Positions 23,106 through 36,437 of a DNA stretch of 64,000 bases are shown in pieces. The DNA comes from Eucommia ulmoides (lineage: Eukaryota; Streptophyta; Magnoliopsida; Garryales; Eucommiaceae). The stretch spans positions 43,400,285 through 43,464,284 of the forward strand of contig CM028326.1 of NCBI GenBank assembly GCA_016647705.1, written 5' to 3'. Below the pieces are notes generated by a model that saw only the letters and a list, made by a program, of their open reading frames with translations, ran no database searches and had not been told where the DNA came from. Every line of letters starts with the position of its first letter. Position 1 is the first letter of the stretch. Both the position numbers and the translations under genes were made by a program.

Positions 23106-25003
23106 CTAACTAGTTATTATCTTGTATTACAGTAGAAACGTATTTAACTAAGTGCATAACCAAACAACCAGAAATAAAGAAAAGGCACACAATGATTTAT
23201 CTTGGTTCGGTAAGCTACTCATACCTATGTTCAGCCACCCAAGCTCCACAGGGCTTTCGCAATCCACTATCCAAGATTCATTTCCCATGTAGGAACCAAA
23301 CCCTTACAATCTTTTTCATAGGCTGAAGACTAACCTAATTTTTCCTTTTCACAGGCTAAAGAAAAACCCTATCTTTTTACAAGGTAAAAGACTAACCTAA
23401 TTCTATTACAAGAAGAATCGTGCCTAATCCTTTTCACAGACTAAATATCAAACATGTCTACTTTGATTAGACATCAACCGAAATGTGTTTAATCCACTCA
23501 TACTCACAAATACAAAAAAAATCAAGTTTCGTCCCACAGAAGCTTCTACCACCTCAATACAATGTATGCTTAATTAATATCCTGATAAACTATGTGATAG
23601 AACTACATGAGAAAACAAATCTTATTTTACTCAATTTAAGCACACAGATAAAACAAAACAGATTTTGCAAGCAAAAATTGTTTCACAAGATTGTCAAGAT
23701 AAAATACTACAAACTCAAATTAAAAATATAATTCAATTGCAGCACATATAATATTGAGCGAATAATTGAGAATAATCTCACTTGGATTTTTTTTAGAAGA
23801 TCGTTAGGAAAGACTCAAACCCAAAAATGGCAAGAACAATGATTTCTTCCAAGCAAACTTCGCTTCTTGAAAATACTCTTAGCAAAATAATTCCCTCTTT
23901 ATGAATATAGATGATTAAAACTATTGCTCTTGATTGTTATTAATTGAAAAACACAGATCTTTTTATGTAGATTTAAAACTATGCGTATAACGACTATTTT
24001 TCAAATCTTAAGACCATTTAAGTCACATGTGGACCCCATATAGAAATTTATTCAAATAAGATGAATTTAGTTCAAAAATACTCTTTGAAAAGCGGAATTT
24101 AGTTCTAAAAACTTTTTTGATTTAAAATCCTTAAATATAAAAAGTAATTTTACCAATTAAACTCGTAAAATCAATTAATTTAAGGACCAATTAATTGGAT
24201 CTTTAAAATATATAATAGATATATAAAAAATACTCAAATCCCCTTAAAATCAAATTTTATAACATTCAAAACCAGAGGATTTAGGTTGAAGATAACGAAA
24301 AACCAATTAGTCAAACCAAATTGACTTTTGACACGTTGGTTGACCGGTACCCTATCGGTCAATCGGCCCCTTCTCAACGGTCCATTTTATGACCATTTAC
24401 ATCCCCGGTTAGTCAACCAACCTCAACAACAGTCAATTGTTCGGGCCAGAAACACATCTCACAAGCCCACTAATCATGCCAATCGACCGAGACTTCCCGT
24501 CGGTCAACCGATTGGAATAGAAACTTCTCCTCTTATGCACTGGCTTCTATTATTTAATTGCCCAGTTGTCCGGCCAAGCGTTTGGGCCAAAAATCTTCAT
24601 CTTTTTCATATTTAAAATATTTTCTTGAATTAACGCTTTATAAAAACATTTAGGATCTTAAATGTTTCACTTTTTACCATGGTACGCATAAGAATTTTTA
24701 ATTTTAAATGTCGTGCATGATCCTAAATGGGTTGCATTAAGAGTACAAAGGTATTGAGTCTTTTCATCTTGAAATACAAAAAATCTTTTTTTTGTTCCAA
24801 AAATTCTTCAACGTCTTCGCTTGTAATCATCTTGAATCTTTTGTATACCATCATATTTGTAAATATTCAACAATCATCATCTATACGATTTAATCTTTTT
24901 CTCTTTTTCTCAAACGGAACTCTAATCTGAAATTACTCAATAAACACATTAATTCCCTAAAATATCAACGTTAAATTGTCTATCAAAACATCTAGGGTCA
25001 ACA
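23106..25003 (-). mobile_element. Sirevirus-like Copia LTR
   Basis: On the minus strand it begins TGTTGACCCTAG at 25003, matching the TGTTGATCCCAAG start of the complete LTR at 53,318. It also shares the segment ttaattgtccatc (complement), the gaccccatat region and the gaagcttctaccacctcaat block. The inner end (about 23,106) lacks the ccccc..caaca-type terminus, so the copy seems partial. No target duplication found. TTGACC/GGTCAA words cluster at 24,288-24,512. Confidence 0.65.
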
Positions 25004-26200
25004 ATCTCTTTTTTTTTTTTTTTATGATGATAAGTGACTTTCATGTTTTCTCCACAAAATATGTAATTACGCTCCCCTTGAATAAGAGGACGGGTTTTTT
25101 TTTAACTTGTTTAAAATCATAATGAGAAAAACTTTTTAAAAGATATGCAATATAGCTCATAAAATATTATTGTTCTCCCTGTGTAATTATCTTCATGAAT
25201 TCATGCAAAGAGAACACAAAACATATTGAAAAACATCATATAACTTTTTCCCTTTGTCATCACAAAAAGTGGGGACGAAGAATCAAAACATCAATTTTTA
25301 ACCCCTAATTTTTATTTTTTTTGAATTAATTACTCATTATAAGTTTGGAAAATGTATGTGAAAATTACTTTTAGAAAGAATATTTAGAAAACAAACAAAC
25401 ATTTAACTAGTGAAAGTCATTTCTTAACCTTTTAAGTTTTGAAAATAATTTATGTTTCACTAAAGCACGAAGAACTAATTTAAACATCAATATTTTCATA
25501 TTAGATTTAAAGACCAATTTTGAAAATCATATCAAAAGAAATAATATTTATACAGATCATTATCGAGGCAATGAGTTATTAAGAATAAATGTTCAAACCA
25601 TAAGCCAATATCCAAAATAATTGAACTATCCACAAACCTAAATAATGTTAAATGTTCATAACACCCTACCTTACTATTATATACCAAAATAAATGTTGAG
25701 GTTTGTTCAAGTAATAGTACATATCAAATATAAGATCACTAATATGGATTGGGACTAGAAAATAGATAATACGGGCGATGAGAGTTGCCAGATAGATGAG
25801 GCTGATTTTATGTGCATGGTTGACCAACTGCGCTGGGAGGCATCTATTGTTAATACAAACTAGATGAGTTGGATGTTCCATGTGGCATGTGAACACCATA
25901 TGGTTGGAAATTCTACATCATCCTATAGAGTTGTTTAATTGAATTTGACATTTTTCCAAACCCCATATCCATTGAGGTTGACATTCTCCCTACCTGAGTT
26001 GAGAGTCCATTAAGCCTTTCATTTATCCTGGAAACCACCAATTAACTACTTATGTATATTTTTTACAATTATCATACTTATTCTACAAGTGATCCATCCT
26101 CTTATACATACCTCCGAATTCTTAATTTCTCTCAATCTTCTTTTCTCATTTTTTTGTTCTCACCCATCTAGTTTTCACAAGTTAATACCCCATTAAAATT
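25004..26200. other. Intergenic, no gene seen
   Basis: A/T-rich sequence with a T-run at its start (25,010-25,023). A weak open frame on the minus strand (25,899-25,666) may continue the remnant at 26.2-26.5 kb but is not recognisable alone. Confidence 0.4.
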
Positions 26201-26231
26201 ATATTATTTTCATTTAAATAAGATGAGCATG

Positions 26232-26495
26232 TCATAACATAAGCTGAAAAATCTTCCTCAGTAGGGACCCCAAGAGTTTCAAAGATTCTCTGAAGAGCAT
26301 CACCATAAGGCAAGACCCGAAGGACACACTTAATTGATATTTCATATCCTCAAACTTGAAATAAGAAATATAAATATTTTTTTCATATATGATTGATGGC
26401 AAGAGATACAGGTCAAAATCAGTAATAGTCGTATGACTCCCTCCTCTAGGAGTAATAAAATAATTGATTATTGAGCGAAAATTCATGTTTTCCAA
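26232..26495 (-). pseudogene. Remnant resembling plant retroelement accessory protein
   Basis: On the minus strand one frame shows TPRGGSHTTITDFDLYLLPS, and another shows RVLPYGDALQRIFETLGV. Segments of the type LPYG..L.RIFE..GV follow the DL..L..I....I...Y.I block in the so-called putative plant transposon protein found in many plant LTR elements. Treated as a fossil; only partial. Confidence 0.4.
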
Positions 26496-26929
26496 ACCTA
26501 GGAAAATTCATCATTATTAAGTGATCGGTGTGTGGCCCTTAAGAAAAATGGTGACCTTTTATAGGGAAATCGTTGCATGCGCATTCATGAATACGTAGAC
26601 TTTTCAGAAAGAATTTAATAGCATTTAATTCCATTTGATTTATGAGGGGCTACAAATTTAGGGTGTAATAATGTTATTCCCTACCTTTCCTATATATGGT
26701 ATAGTGTGAAAATCTTCCAAAAGATTCTCATTTAATGCACGCCATTTATAGTAACACTATTGGGAAATATTACTGGTAGCAAAATTGGGTCTTGAGGTTT
26801 CTCAAGCCTTCTATTCCAAAAGCACCTCAAAATTCTATCAAAATACCTTCTGAAAGGCATTCTTAAGGATCTTGGAGGAATATCTCAAGGAGTTTTTGAA
26901 GAACGATCAAGAACAACCGAAAGATTCAA

Positions 26930-27996
26930 AGAAGGAAAAGAAGGAAATTGCTTAGGAAAAGACCACTCCCCTAAGCTAGGTATGTTTTCTTTAACTACCT
27001 TTGATTTTGTATTAAATATGTTTATATTACACTTACATAGCATGTTTATATTGTTCTTAGACTTACATTCCATGTACATACCATATACGTCAAGTAATCC
27101 AGTCAAAAACGTCGAAAACATGTCAAAATCGTCAAATTATGTCAAATATATCCAAAAATATGTCAAGAACATCGAGAACATGAAGAACATGAAGAACGTG
27201 TGAAGAACATGACGAAAACATCTATCACACCATGAGTTGGGCATAACATCTTTGATTTTCTCAAGAACACTTGAAATTGAACTCCAAAAACTCAAATCAA
27301 ACCTCTAATTAACTGACTGCTAACCGTTAACTATTAATAACTAACTTTACTTTATTGTAATCATCTAGATCGCAGCCTGTCACTAAGTCTTTCAGCTCAT
27401 GGACTGGCACCATATATATATATACTACTCCGTCGAGACCATTGTGGCTAAAAATTTGAAATAAAAAGAGGACATTTAATCCTTTGGGGGTAAGTGTGCA
27501 GCTTCTTCATAAACGTTTTCATTTTTCTTAGTTAGAAGTAGAACTGATATATATACTATATATTCTCTTTCCTTTTTAAACTAATAACCTAAACATAAAC
27601 ACTAACCTTGCCTAAGAATATGAGTTCGGTGGGAGTGTTCTTAACAAAATCACAGGTATATCCATATATTATCAGTATGATTAATGTCTTTATCTCATAG
27701 TAAATCAAAACAAAATCATTAACCTTGCATGAATGAATTATGTGGTGACTTGATTCTCAACGACCAGAGATACGTAGGCAACCTATGTATAGGTTTGGTC
27801 ACCTATCTAAATAAAATTCATTCATCTTGAACAGATGAACTAAGTTTAGTCCTGACTCCTCGTGAAAATCGGGATACGTATGCAACCTTTACAAGGTTTG
27901 GTTGTAAAAAACACAAAACAATTTTCCTTTCATATGCTTTATTTGTTATTGCTAATAAATAGTAATATTTCTTGCTTTCCATACATAAAAATGCAT

Positions 27997-28029
<33 letters not shown>

Positions 28030-28490
28030 ATAAAAAAATGAGTTATTTTGTTTAAACAAAACCAAAGAAAATTATTTGGACTTTGTTTAAATGTGAACAT
28101 CCATTTAGACTGAGGTACCATTTTCAGATGGGTATCTTAGGGTGGTTAAATCTTCCCCTAGCATAACAGACCCCCGAATTTAAAGAATCTCTGGTACAAG
28201 ACCTTTACGAGTCAAAACTCGGGCCATTTCAAAAATTAAAAAAAAAAATGAATTTTTGAAATCCCGGTGACTAGCACACTATTTAACCTAAACTAATTGG
28301 AGACTCATTTTCTAACATAAATCTCAGCCCAAATAATGTTTTCAAAATCAATGCCAAGAAAGCCCCTGAAAACCATTTTCGAAAATGAATAGATTTTGAG
28401 GATATTGAGAGGTATGAATGAAAACTAGTTTTTCTCCTTCTTCTCGATCTCTACTTCCTATTCTTTCACAAAATCCAGGGTGCATCAAAC
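26930..28490 (+). repeat. LTR-like unit 1 of a head-to-tail pair
   Basis: Matches unit 2 (28,500-30,997) along its length: accactcccctaag near the start, the gactggcacc and gaccattgtggctaaaa blocks, the cccgaatttaaagaatctctgg block and the final aaaatccagggtgca. Contains a small internal repeat of atgtcaaaa/aagaacatg words (27,115-27,205) and an A-run (about 27,998-28,027). Confidence 0.6.
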
Positions 28491-28499
28491 AATCTAGTA

Positions 28500-30514
28500 A
28501 AAGAAGAAGAAGAAGAAAGAGAGAAAGAAGGAGAAGAATGTAGCATACTTAAGGAAAGATCACTCCCCTAAGTTAGTTAAGTTTTCTTCAACCTCTCTTT
28601 TGTTTTTCTTTTTTTTTCTTTTTTTTTTTGGTTTTGTGTACATATCACCTTTGTTTTGGTGTTGAGAATAATAATAAGCTTTTGGTGTGCATAACATCTT
28701 TGTCTTTTGTCAACAAATACGAGCAACCAAACTCAAAGAACCTAAAATAAACCGACCGATTACTGACTAATAGCTACTAACTGCTAACTACTGACTATTT
28801 ATTTTTCTTGCTCTACACCTTTCCACTCTTTAGCTTAGATCATGGCCTGACACTAAGTCTCAAGTCTTGGACTGACACCATTTTTTTTATACTGTTTTTT
28901 AGCCTAGATCATGGACTAGCACCTTATATGTGTGTGTGTGTGTGTCTGTGTAAGCCTAGATCATAGACTGACCATACGTCTCAGGTTATACATTGGTTCC
29001 CTATATAAAACTATGTCAAGACCCTTGTGGCTAAAAGACAAAATAAATGAGACCCTTTATCCCTTATGGGATAAGTGTGTGTCTTCTTTTGAAATATTTC
29101 CTCCTCAGTTATGAGTAGGACTGATGCATATAACAAACAATAACATTAATCTTGCCTAAGCAAGTTTGGTTGTGGTGTTCTTAATAAGACTCAAAAGTGC
29201 TTATCATTACCTTTAGTTTCATCTTTTGTTCTTATTTTTCTTAAATAAACAAAAAAAAAAAATAAAAAAAAAAAATAAAAAAAAATCTTCATGAAAAATA
29301 CTTTGTGTTTTTACTTTACAAAAAATAAAGTTTAGTTAATTTCTTAGAAATGATCTTCAAGTTTCTTATTGAAAAGGGAATGTATTTTAAAATTATTTTT
29401 CTAAACTACAATGTCTTTAAAAAGTATTCTTCTAAATTTAAATGTCTTTACAAGGTATTTCTCAAAATTGAAGTCTTTAAAAAACATTTTTTTTAAAAAT
29501 TTCATGTCCTTAAAAAATTATTTTTCCGAACTTAATGTCTTTAAAAAGTATTTTTCTAAACTTGTTTTTCTAAAATTATTTTACATGTTGTCTACCTTTT
29601 TTTGGAAAAATAACTTCTTGCAAAAGTTATTATTTCCTTTTCCAAAAGATGTCTTTAACAAGTTTTCTACAAAAACATTATTTATTTTGTTTCATGAAAC
29701 ATGTTTTTGTTCTTATTTTTTCTAAAAAAAATTGTTTTTTTTCAAACTATTTTTGAAAAGGAAGTTTTCTTCTTTTCAAAATGATTTTTTCAAAGTTTTT
29801 CATAAAACAAGTTCTTTTAAAAAATGTTGGGTTTTTTTTTTAAACAAAAAAAGTTTTCTTTTTTTTCAAAATGATTTTTAATGTTTTCGTTCTTTTTAAA
29901 AAAAAATATGTCTTTTTGTAAGAAACCCCTTTTTTTTAATCATCTTTTCTCAAGTTTTTTATAAAAATATTTTATTTTATTTTTATTTCCAAGAAATTTC
30001 ATAAATATATATATATATATATATATATATTATGCCTCTTCCAAACCCTTTTACTCTTTGATTTCAAACCCTAGTTTTTCAAAACTAGCAAAAATTAAAA
30101 AAATTCATTCTTAATGAAAATGTGTTAAATAATGCTTTACCAAAGAAGATTCTTGAGACTTTATTTGTTCGTTTTTCCCAAATTATTTCTATAAATAAAT
30201 ATTTTTATATACTTTGTTTTAATAGTCAAAACCTTCTTCTTCTTTTTTAATTAAAACATGGTTTTCCACAGTCCAATAAAATGTTTTTATTAACTACTTA
30301 AACTTATTTACCTTTTTTTCTTCTCTTTAAAAATGCACACTAGTTTTTGTCATACTTAACTAAAAAATAAAATTTTCCCCCCATGGCCAAACTTGTTGAT
30401 TCTTCCATAATCGATAAACGGTCTAAAACAGGGACATTTGTTCTTTATTTATTTTCTATTTTATCTGTTGTTGTTTATTTAAAATATTTTTTTCTCATTT
30501 TCTTACATAAATAG

Positions 30515-30548
<34 letters not shown>

Positions 30549-30997
30549 GATAAAATAATAAAAATGGGAATTAGTGTGATAACAAAAACCAAAGAATTTT
30601 ACTCGGACTAGTTTGAATTTCAAGATTTATTTAAACTTAAGAACCGTCTTCGGACATGTGTCTTGAGATGCCTAACAGGTTCTCTGAGCATAATCAACCC
30701 CCGAACTTTAAAGAAATCTCTGGTTAAGACCAATTTTTTTTCGAGCCAAAACTTATTCCATTTCTAAACTAAAAATAATTTTAAAAATCTCAGTTATCTA
30801 GCACACCATTTAACTTAATGTTAGGTGGCGACTCTATTTTTTCAAAAAATCTCAGCCTAAAGAACGTTTTCAAAACTAGCACCTAGAAAAGCCCCTGAAA
30901 TTATTTTTCTAAAAAAGAATTGATTTTGAGAAGGAGGAAACCCAATTGAGTTTTCCTCTTCTCTCACTTTATTTTTTCCAAAATCCGGGGTGCTTCA
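28500..30997 (+). repeat. LTR-like unit 2, probable 5' LTR of the Tat-like element
   Basis: Longer homologue of unit 1, swollen by low-complexity tracts: (TG)n at 28,929-28,947, a 31-base tandem repeat at 29,395-29,565, (AT)n at 30,006-30,030 and an A-run at 30,519-30,545. It ends ..aaaatccggggtgcttca. The next bases (31,001-31,018, atcgattctgctgggatat) resemble the TGGCGACTCTGCTGGGGA primer-binding site of Tat-clade Gypsy elements. Confidence 0.55.
29395..29565 (+). repeat. 31-base tandem repeat
   Basis: Five imperfect units of aatgtctttaaaaagtattt plus about 11 further bases, starting near 29,410, 29,441, 29,471, 29,502 and 29,534. Confidence 0.7.
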
Positions 30998-33732
30998 ATT
31001 ATCGATTCTGCTGGGATATTTGCGGGTGAAGTCGAGTTGGAGTTTAAATCTATATTTGAGTCTAAACAAAGTCCAAGTATATGTCTTCAGTTTTAAATAT
31101 ATTAATTCCCTTTTATACATAATAAATAAATTAATAAATAACGTGTGTTTTTAAATTAATACACATTTGTGTATGAGAGCATTTATTTAATGTTTTACTT
31201 CTTGCATGTTTTGGCTTATCTTGTGTTTAATTCATGTCTTTACTTTCTCACATTTATTTTACTGTCTTTATATTTTCATATTTTATTTTCTGTAAACTTT
31301 GTTGAAGGCACTAGTACCACATTTCATCTACATATATTATGAGAAAATCCAAAGTGATGGACCTCATTAGGAGGCTGGTAGTAGAGGCTAAAGTCGTGCG
31401 ATTTCATCACGTCGATCTAATCCTCGCAACCTTGTAGGATTAGAAAGTGGAGACACTAAAAGCAAGGCCATACAGTTTTACTACCGGTATTAGTTCAAAA
31501 CTCACCTCGCTCGGATCACCAACCCACAATGGATGTTTCCCTTGGGAAGACACCGGTGGTTTGAAGATCTGGGAACCGTATCTTCCTAGGATGCGTTAGT
31601 AGAAAAGTCATGAACCTCATATAGTGTACCTAGGATAGAAGGATACCCAAAACCCTTATGTATTTAGGACACTACTTTGGAGAGAGACATTTTACCCTGC
31701 TTTATATATTTTATGTCTGCATATAGTTTACACTGAAACTATACAAAAGAAATATCTAGGACCAATAAAGAAGGGAAAATGTAGCATAGGAATTTCTATT
31801 CTCCCTCACATTTATGACCATTTTCACATTCATAAATCTTTTCTAAATTTGACTATTGGGAACACAATTGGAGGGATAATATCAATCATTGTTTTGACTA
31901 TATAATGCTTCATTAGACATAGAAATTTTATTTTGTCTGGATTCAGGCCTTGCTTTAGCTTGAGGTTGATAGTGGCAAAGAATTGAGATGCGATTTCTAT
32001 TTATCCAAATAAAACTATCAATCGCGTCTATAAATTCAAGAAAGGACTCCCCATCTATGGGGTAGTCAAGTTAAAATCTAATATGGTTTTAATCTATAAA
32101 ATGTGGAAGTAATAAAAATCTTGTTTCAACTGAGTCATGATCAAACCCAAATATTTTTGTAAACTATGATACTGACACGATTTTTTCCATATAAAGGAAA
32201 ATGGTTGCACTAAAAAAAACTATTGTCTCTCATTCAACAGTTTCCACTTATGCACAAGCATGATAGCCTATCCAAATGGAAGACATAGAGGGACAATAGA
32301 ATGAACCCGTCGAGATGACCTAACTAAAATAAGATAAGGTTTTGTTGAAGCAATCCGTTAGTCAGATGGCAGAGATTCTACAGCAACTCCACCAGTCTTA
32401 GCAAAACCCAGTAGTCTCAATTCAAACCACGGATCCGATAGAGCCAGTAGTTAACTATCAGCTTTCCAGTTCTCGAGGCCCTAGCTTAGGCACTTGAGAA
32501 TGAATCCCTATTGGACTACAACCACAGGTCACTCTAACTGTGATCGAACCCAATCTGAGTACAATCTCAACTAAACCAATTTTAAACTCAGTCATACCAA
32601 AGACAACTAACCAAATCGGGAAGAAGGTAAAAGAGCAGTCCAAAAAGACATCCCTACCGACTGAAAAGTTACAACAAATGGAATAAGAACTCCAAGAGGT
32701 AAAGAATGGAGAATCAGGAACCAATGCCTGGTATATCAATATATCATCGATATTTCAAGTAAAATTCCCTGATAACTTTACCATGCTTGTATTCATGAAA
32801 TACGATAGGCCAGGGTGCTCAGATTGGCATATCCAATGATACAAAAATAAAATAGGGGCTTATATTCATAGTGAAGACTTGGTCGTCCAGTTCTTCTAGC
32901 AGTCATTATATGGACCTGTTGCCCGTTGGTACACAATAGTTGAACGAGAGAAGGTGAAGACATTCCTTGACATAGTCAAGATTTTCTGTGACTAATACAA
33001 CTACAATTGAAAGATATCACCAGAAAAAATCTCCTTCCGAACATTGACTTGGAAAAATAGAGAGAGCTTCCGAGAATAAGATGTTTACCGAAGGGACAAA
33101 TCCACACAAGTGATACTACCCATGAAGGAGGTTGAGATGGTCCAAATGTTTGTCTGGGCTTAGCCTCACATTTACTATGAGTCTCTACGAAACACACTGA
33201 ATGGTTAATTTCCTGACATAATCCTTCGAGGTGAGTATGTAGAGGAATGTGTCAGGACTGATAGAATTCAAAGGTTGACATAGCATGAGACTAAGAGAAT
33301 AGTTCCGCCTAAAATGAAAGATCCCAAGGTAGCAATGGTCGATTAAGCACAAAGAAATCAGCAGAACATATGACCCCAGTACAGTCATCAACAACCAAAT
33401 CTTCCCATAAAGCTCCACCACCACCTCCAAACCCTTTCAACTACCAACCAAATCTCAAACATAATCCACCACTTAAAGAACTCAGACATTTTACCCCTCT
33501 CCCTGTTACCCTTTCCCGAAGCTTCAATGAATGTATCAAAAACAAAATGCTTGTACCTATACCCCTAAATCGCCCAAATACTAAAAACCCGTTCTTCAAT
33601 CCAAACTAATTATGCACCTATCCCTCTAGGGAGACCGGACACCATACCGATAATTGTTATTCCATGAGAAACAAAGTAGAAGACCTCATACAAGCAAAAG
33701 TAATATGCTTCCCAAAATATAGGGAGGCATAC
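30998..33732 (+). mobile_element. Tat-like Gypsy element: leader and gag part
   Basis: After the probable primer-binding site lies a leader (31.0-32.3 kb) and then gag-like sequence to the insertion point at 33,732. It is broken many times. The same element resumes at 43,451-43,492, 52,438-53,317 and 55,688-56.8 kb, pushed apart by three later insertions whose target duplications (catac, acaac, gaagg) mark the seams. Confidence 0.65.
32735..33330 (+). pseudogene. Gag remnant, Tat-type
   Basis: Recognised by a MLVFMKYDRPGCSDWHIQ block, a KIGAYIHSEDLVVQFF block and LYGPVARWYTIV. These match the KYDG...P..HL..Y...M......LL..FF..SL.G.A..WY pattern of the retrotransposon Gag domain in Tat elements. 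Fossil. Confidence 0.65.
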
Positions 33733-34831
33733 TGGTAGCGGAATATTATGTCACTAACTTACACCGCAAGTGTACGGGTCAAGTTTTAGTATAGGTAGGG
33801 AGAGTAAGGGTATCGTGTTCATAGGGATTGGTTGAGATTATTATTGAGTACTGCGATTATTATAACCTAATTTTATCTAGGCGGCATAAATTAAGTTTAT
33901 AATTAATTAAAACTAATATTAAGTTAATTAATCTAACTATACTAATATTATATTGAGATGTTTAGGGAAACGATTGCCTAGGGATTAACTTTATTTATAA
34001 AAATGTGTTTGGTCTCATTTTAGTTTACGTTAACGGCGTTCGACCTATCCGACAATCTTGGTTCGTAAACTCACTCGCCACTTTTCCTGAGTTTAAGACG
34101 AGTGAATACGTGACTTTACGTCAATAAAGAATTCCCCCTCAACATCTTAATGACCCTAGGTCACATGAGTCTCGCCCCAACGTCATTGATTGCATACTCT
34201 CTAACTCCCTCCCGGGTTATTGGATCGTCGAGTTGTATTTACCCTAATCCGAATTCGGGGTTACCTCTCCCGAGTGTCAAACCCCATATTCTCAATATAT
34301 CTATTGAAGCATATAATCATGAAAATACGATAAACACAATCAAAATAGTGAAGAACAGCCATTAACGAAACACAAACCCAAACAAACAACATATTCATAA
34401 TTTTATATTAATCCTTAAACAATCCATGTTTAGCCAATGGCCATAACCATATATACAATGTAAAATGAGTTAAACATGCTCAAACAATAATCCTAAGTTA
34501 AGATATGAAGAAAGAAACGAGAGAAACTAGCTGTAGTCCGAAGATTTGTCCGTAAGAATGTTCCAAGATCGCTTATCCTTCTTTGCTTTGTGTTCTTCTC
34601 CTTAGGATTTACTTGAGCTCCCCAAAATCATCTCAAAATATGCCTCTAATATGGTAGGAGGTATAATGGCCGAAAATGAGGGAGGAGGAAAGATTAAATA
34701 AAATAAAATATCCTAAAATATCTAAATAATATCTAAATCTAGTGTAGAGTGACCGCTTAGGCGGTGGGATTCACCGCCTAGGTGGTGGGCATATCAACAC
34801 AATCTTCGCAGCAGCAGTGGAGAAGGGGGTG

Positions 34832-36437
34832 TTGTGGCCACAATTAATGCACTGCCACTTTCACCGCAAGCGTACGGATCAAGTTTTAGTATAGTAGACC
34901 TTTCGGTCGGGTATCGTATCCACTGGGATTGGTTGAGATTACTATCAAGTATCGCGATTGTCACAACCTAATTTTATCTAGGCGCTAAAAATGGAATTTA
35001 ATTCATTACTAATACTAAACTAAAATACTAATTAAGTTAACTATACTATAAATACTAATTTGAGATTGTTTAGGGGAGTAGATTGCCTAGAGATTAACTT
35101 TATTTACTTAAATGCCTTTGATTTCGTTTTAGTTAACATTAACGGCGTTCGGCGTATTCAACAATCTCAGTTCGTAAACTCCCTCCCCACCTCTTCCGAG
35201 TGTAAGACGGGGGAATACGTGACTTCATGTCAACGCTGAAGTCCTCCTCAACATCTTAATTATTCTAGGTCACGTGAGTCTCGCCCCAACGTCATCGATT
35301 GCACACTTTCTAATGCCCTCCTGGGTCGTTCGATTATCGTGTTGTGTTAACCTTAGTCCGAATCCGGGGTTACCTCTCCTGAGTGTCAAACCCCATATTC
35401 TCAATATATCTAAACTATCATATAATCATAGAAAACACGAGAACACAATCGAAATTCTAAGGAACAACTATAAACGAAACACAAATTCAACCAAAACTAC
35501 ATTTTCATAAATAATACGTTAATCCCTATTACAATCTATGTTTAACTAATGGCCCTAACCATTTATACAATATAAAACGAGCTAAACATGCTCAACAACT
35601 ACCAAAATAAAAAAAACAAAGAGAAGAAATGAGTGACTTAGCCTATATCCAAAGAATTGGCGCTAGAACCGTCGAACGATCGTTTTCCTATTCATCTTCC
35701 ACCTCAGGTTGAGAGCTCTCCCTCAAAAACCTCTCAAACTAATCCTAAAATATAGCCTAAAGCCTTAGGGGATGAAGAGCAAGGAAGAGATGAGGAGAGA
35801 AGGGCTTAAATAGGCCAAAAAATATCTCCAAAATATCTATTCTGCATAGAGGATTTTGCCTAGGCAAAGAAAAATTCTTCTAGGCAAAGTTAGGTCGGTT
35901 AACTTTCTGCCGGAATTTCGCCTAGGCGAAGTTACTGCAGATTTGCAATTTTGTTTTGGTTGTAACTTCTTCATCCGAACTCCGATTGAGGTGATTCAAA
36001 AACATATGGAAATATAAGAAATAGATATAGAACTTACATGTTTTGAGTGTTTCTAAAATAAGATTACATCATAGTCCAAAATAACCTTGAAATTACAGCA
36101 CCTGTACCGGCTTTGCAGGTTTGGTGACCGCCTAGGCGAAGAAGTAGGCGGTGGACTTGGAAATGTTCTCAGCATCTTCACAGCCTAGGTGGAGGTCTGG
36201 ACGCCTAGGTGGTGGGCTTCTTTCACAATGTTGTCTCCTTGCTCATTTATCCACCGTAATTTCGTCCGCTTTGGTTCGATCACATCGTTTTTGTTCCGAT
36301 TTCATACCTTTTCACTCCACGCACCTATTTTAATACAAAAAGAATAAAAACATATTAAAACATATAAAAATAACTATAAACATACTCAAAAATTAACAAA
36401 TTCTGATTGAAAATATGTAGCTAATTTACACATATCA
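34832..36437 (-). repeat. 3' LTR of the nested element
   Basis: Minus-strand start TGATATGTG at 36437, end near 34832. Contains CCTAGG-type palindromes at 35,850-36,218, a TATA-like ctatttaagccc (35,807-35,818, minus) downstream of them, and the shared aactccgattgaggtgatt block. Confidence 0.85.

Noticed and set aside
29411-29725. Open frame of 104 residues
   Set aside because: Made of the 31-base tandem repeat and A/T runs.
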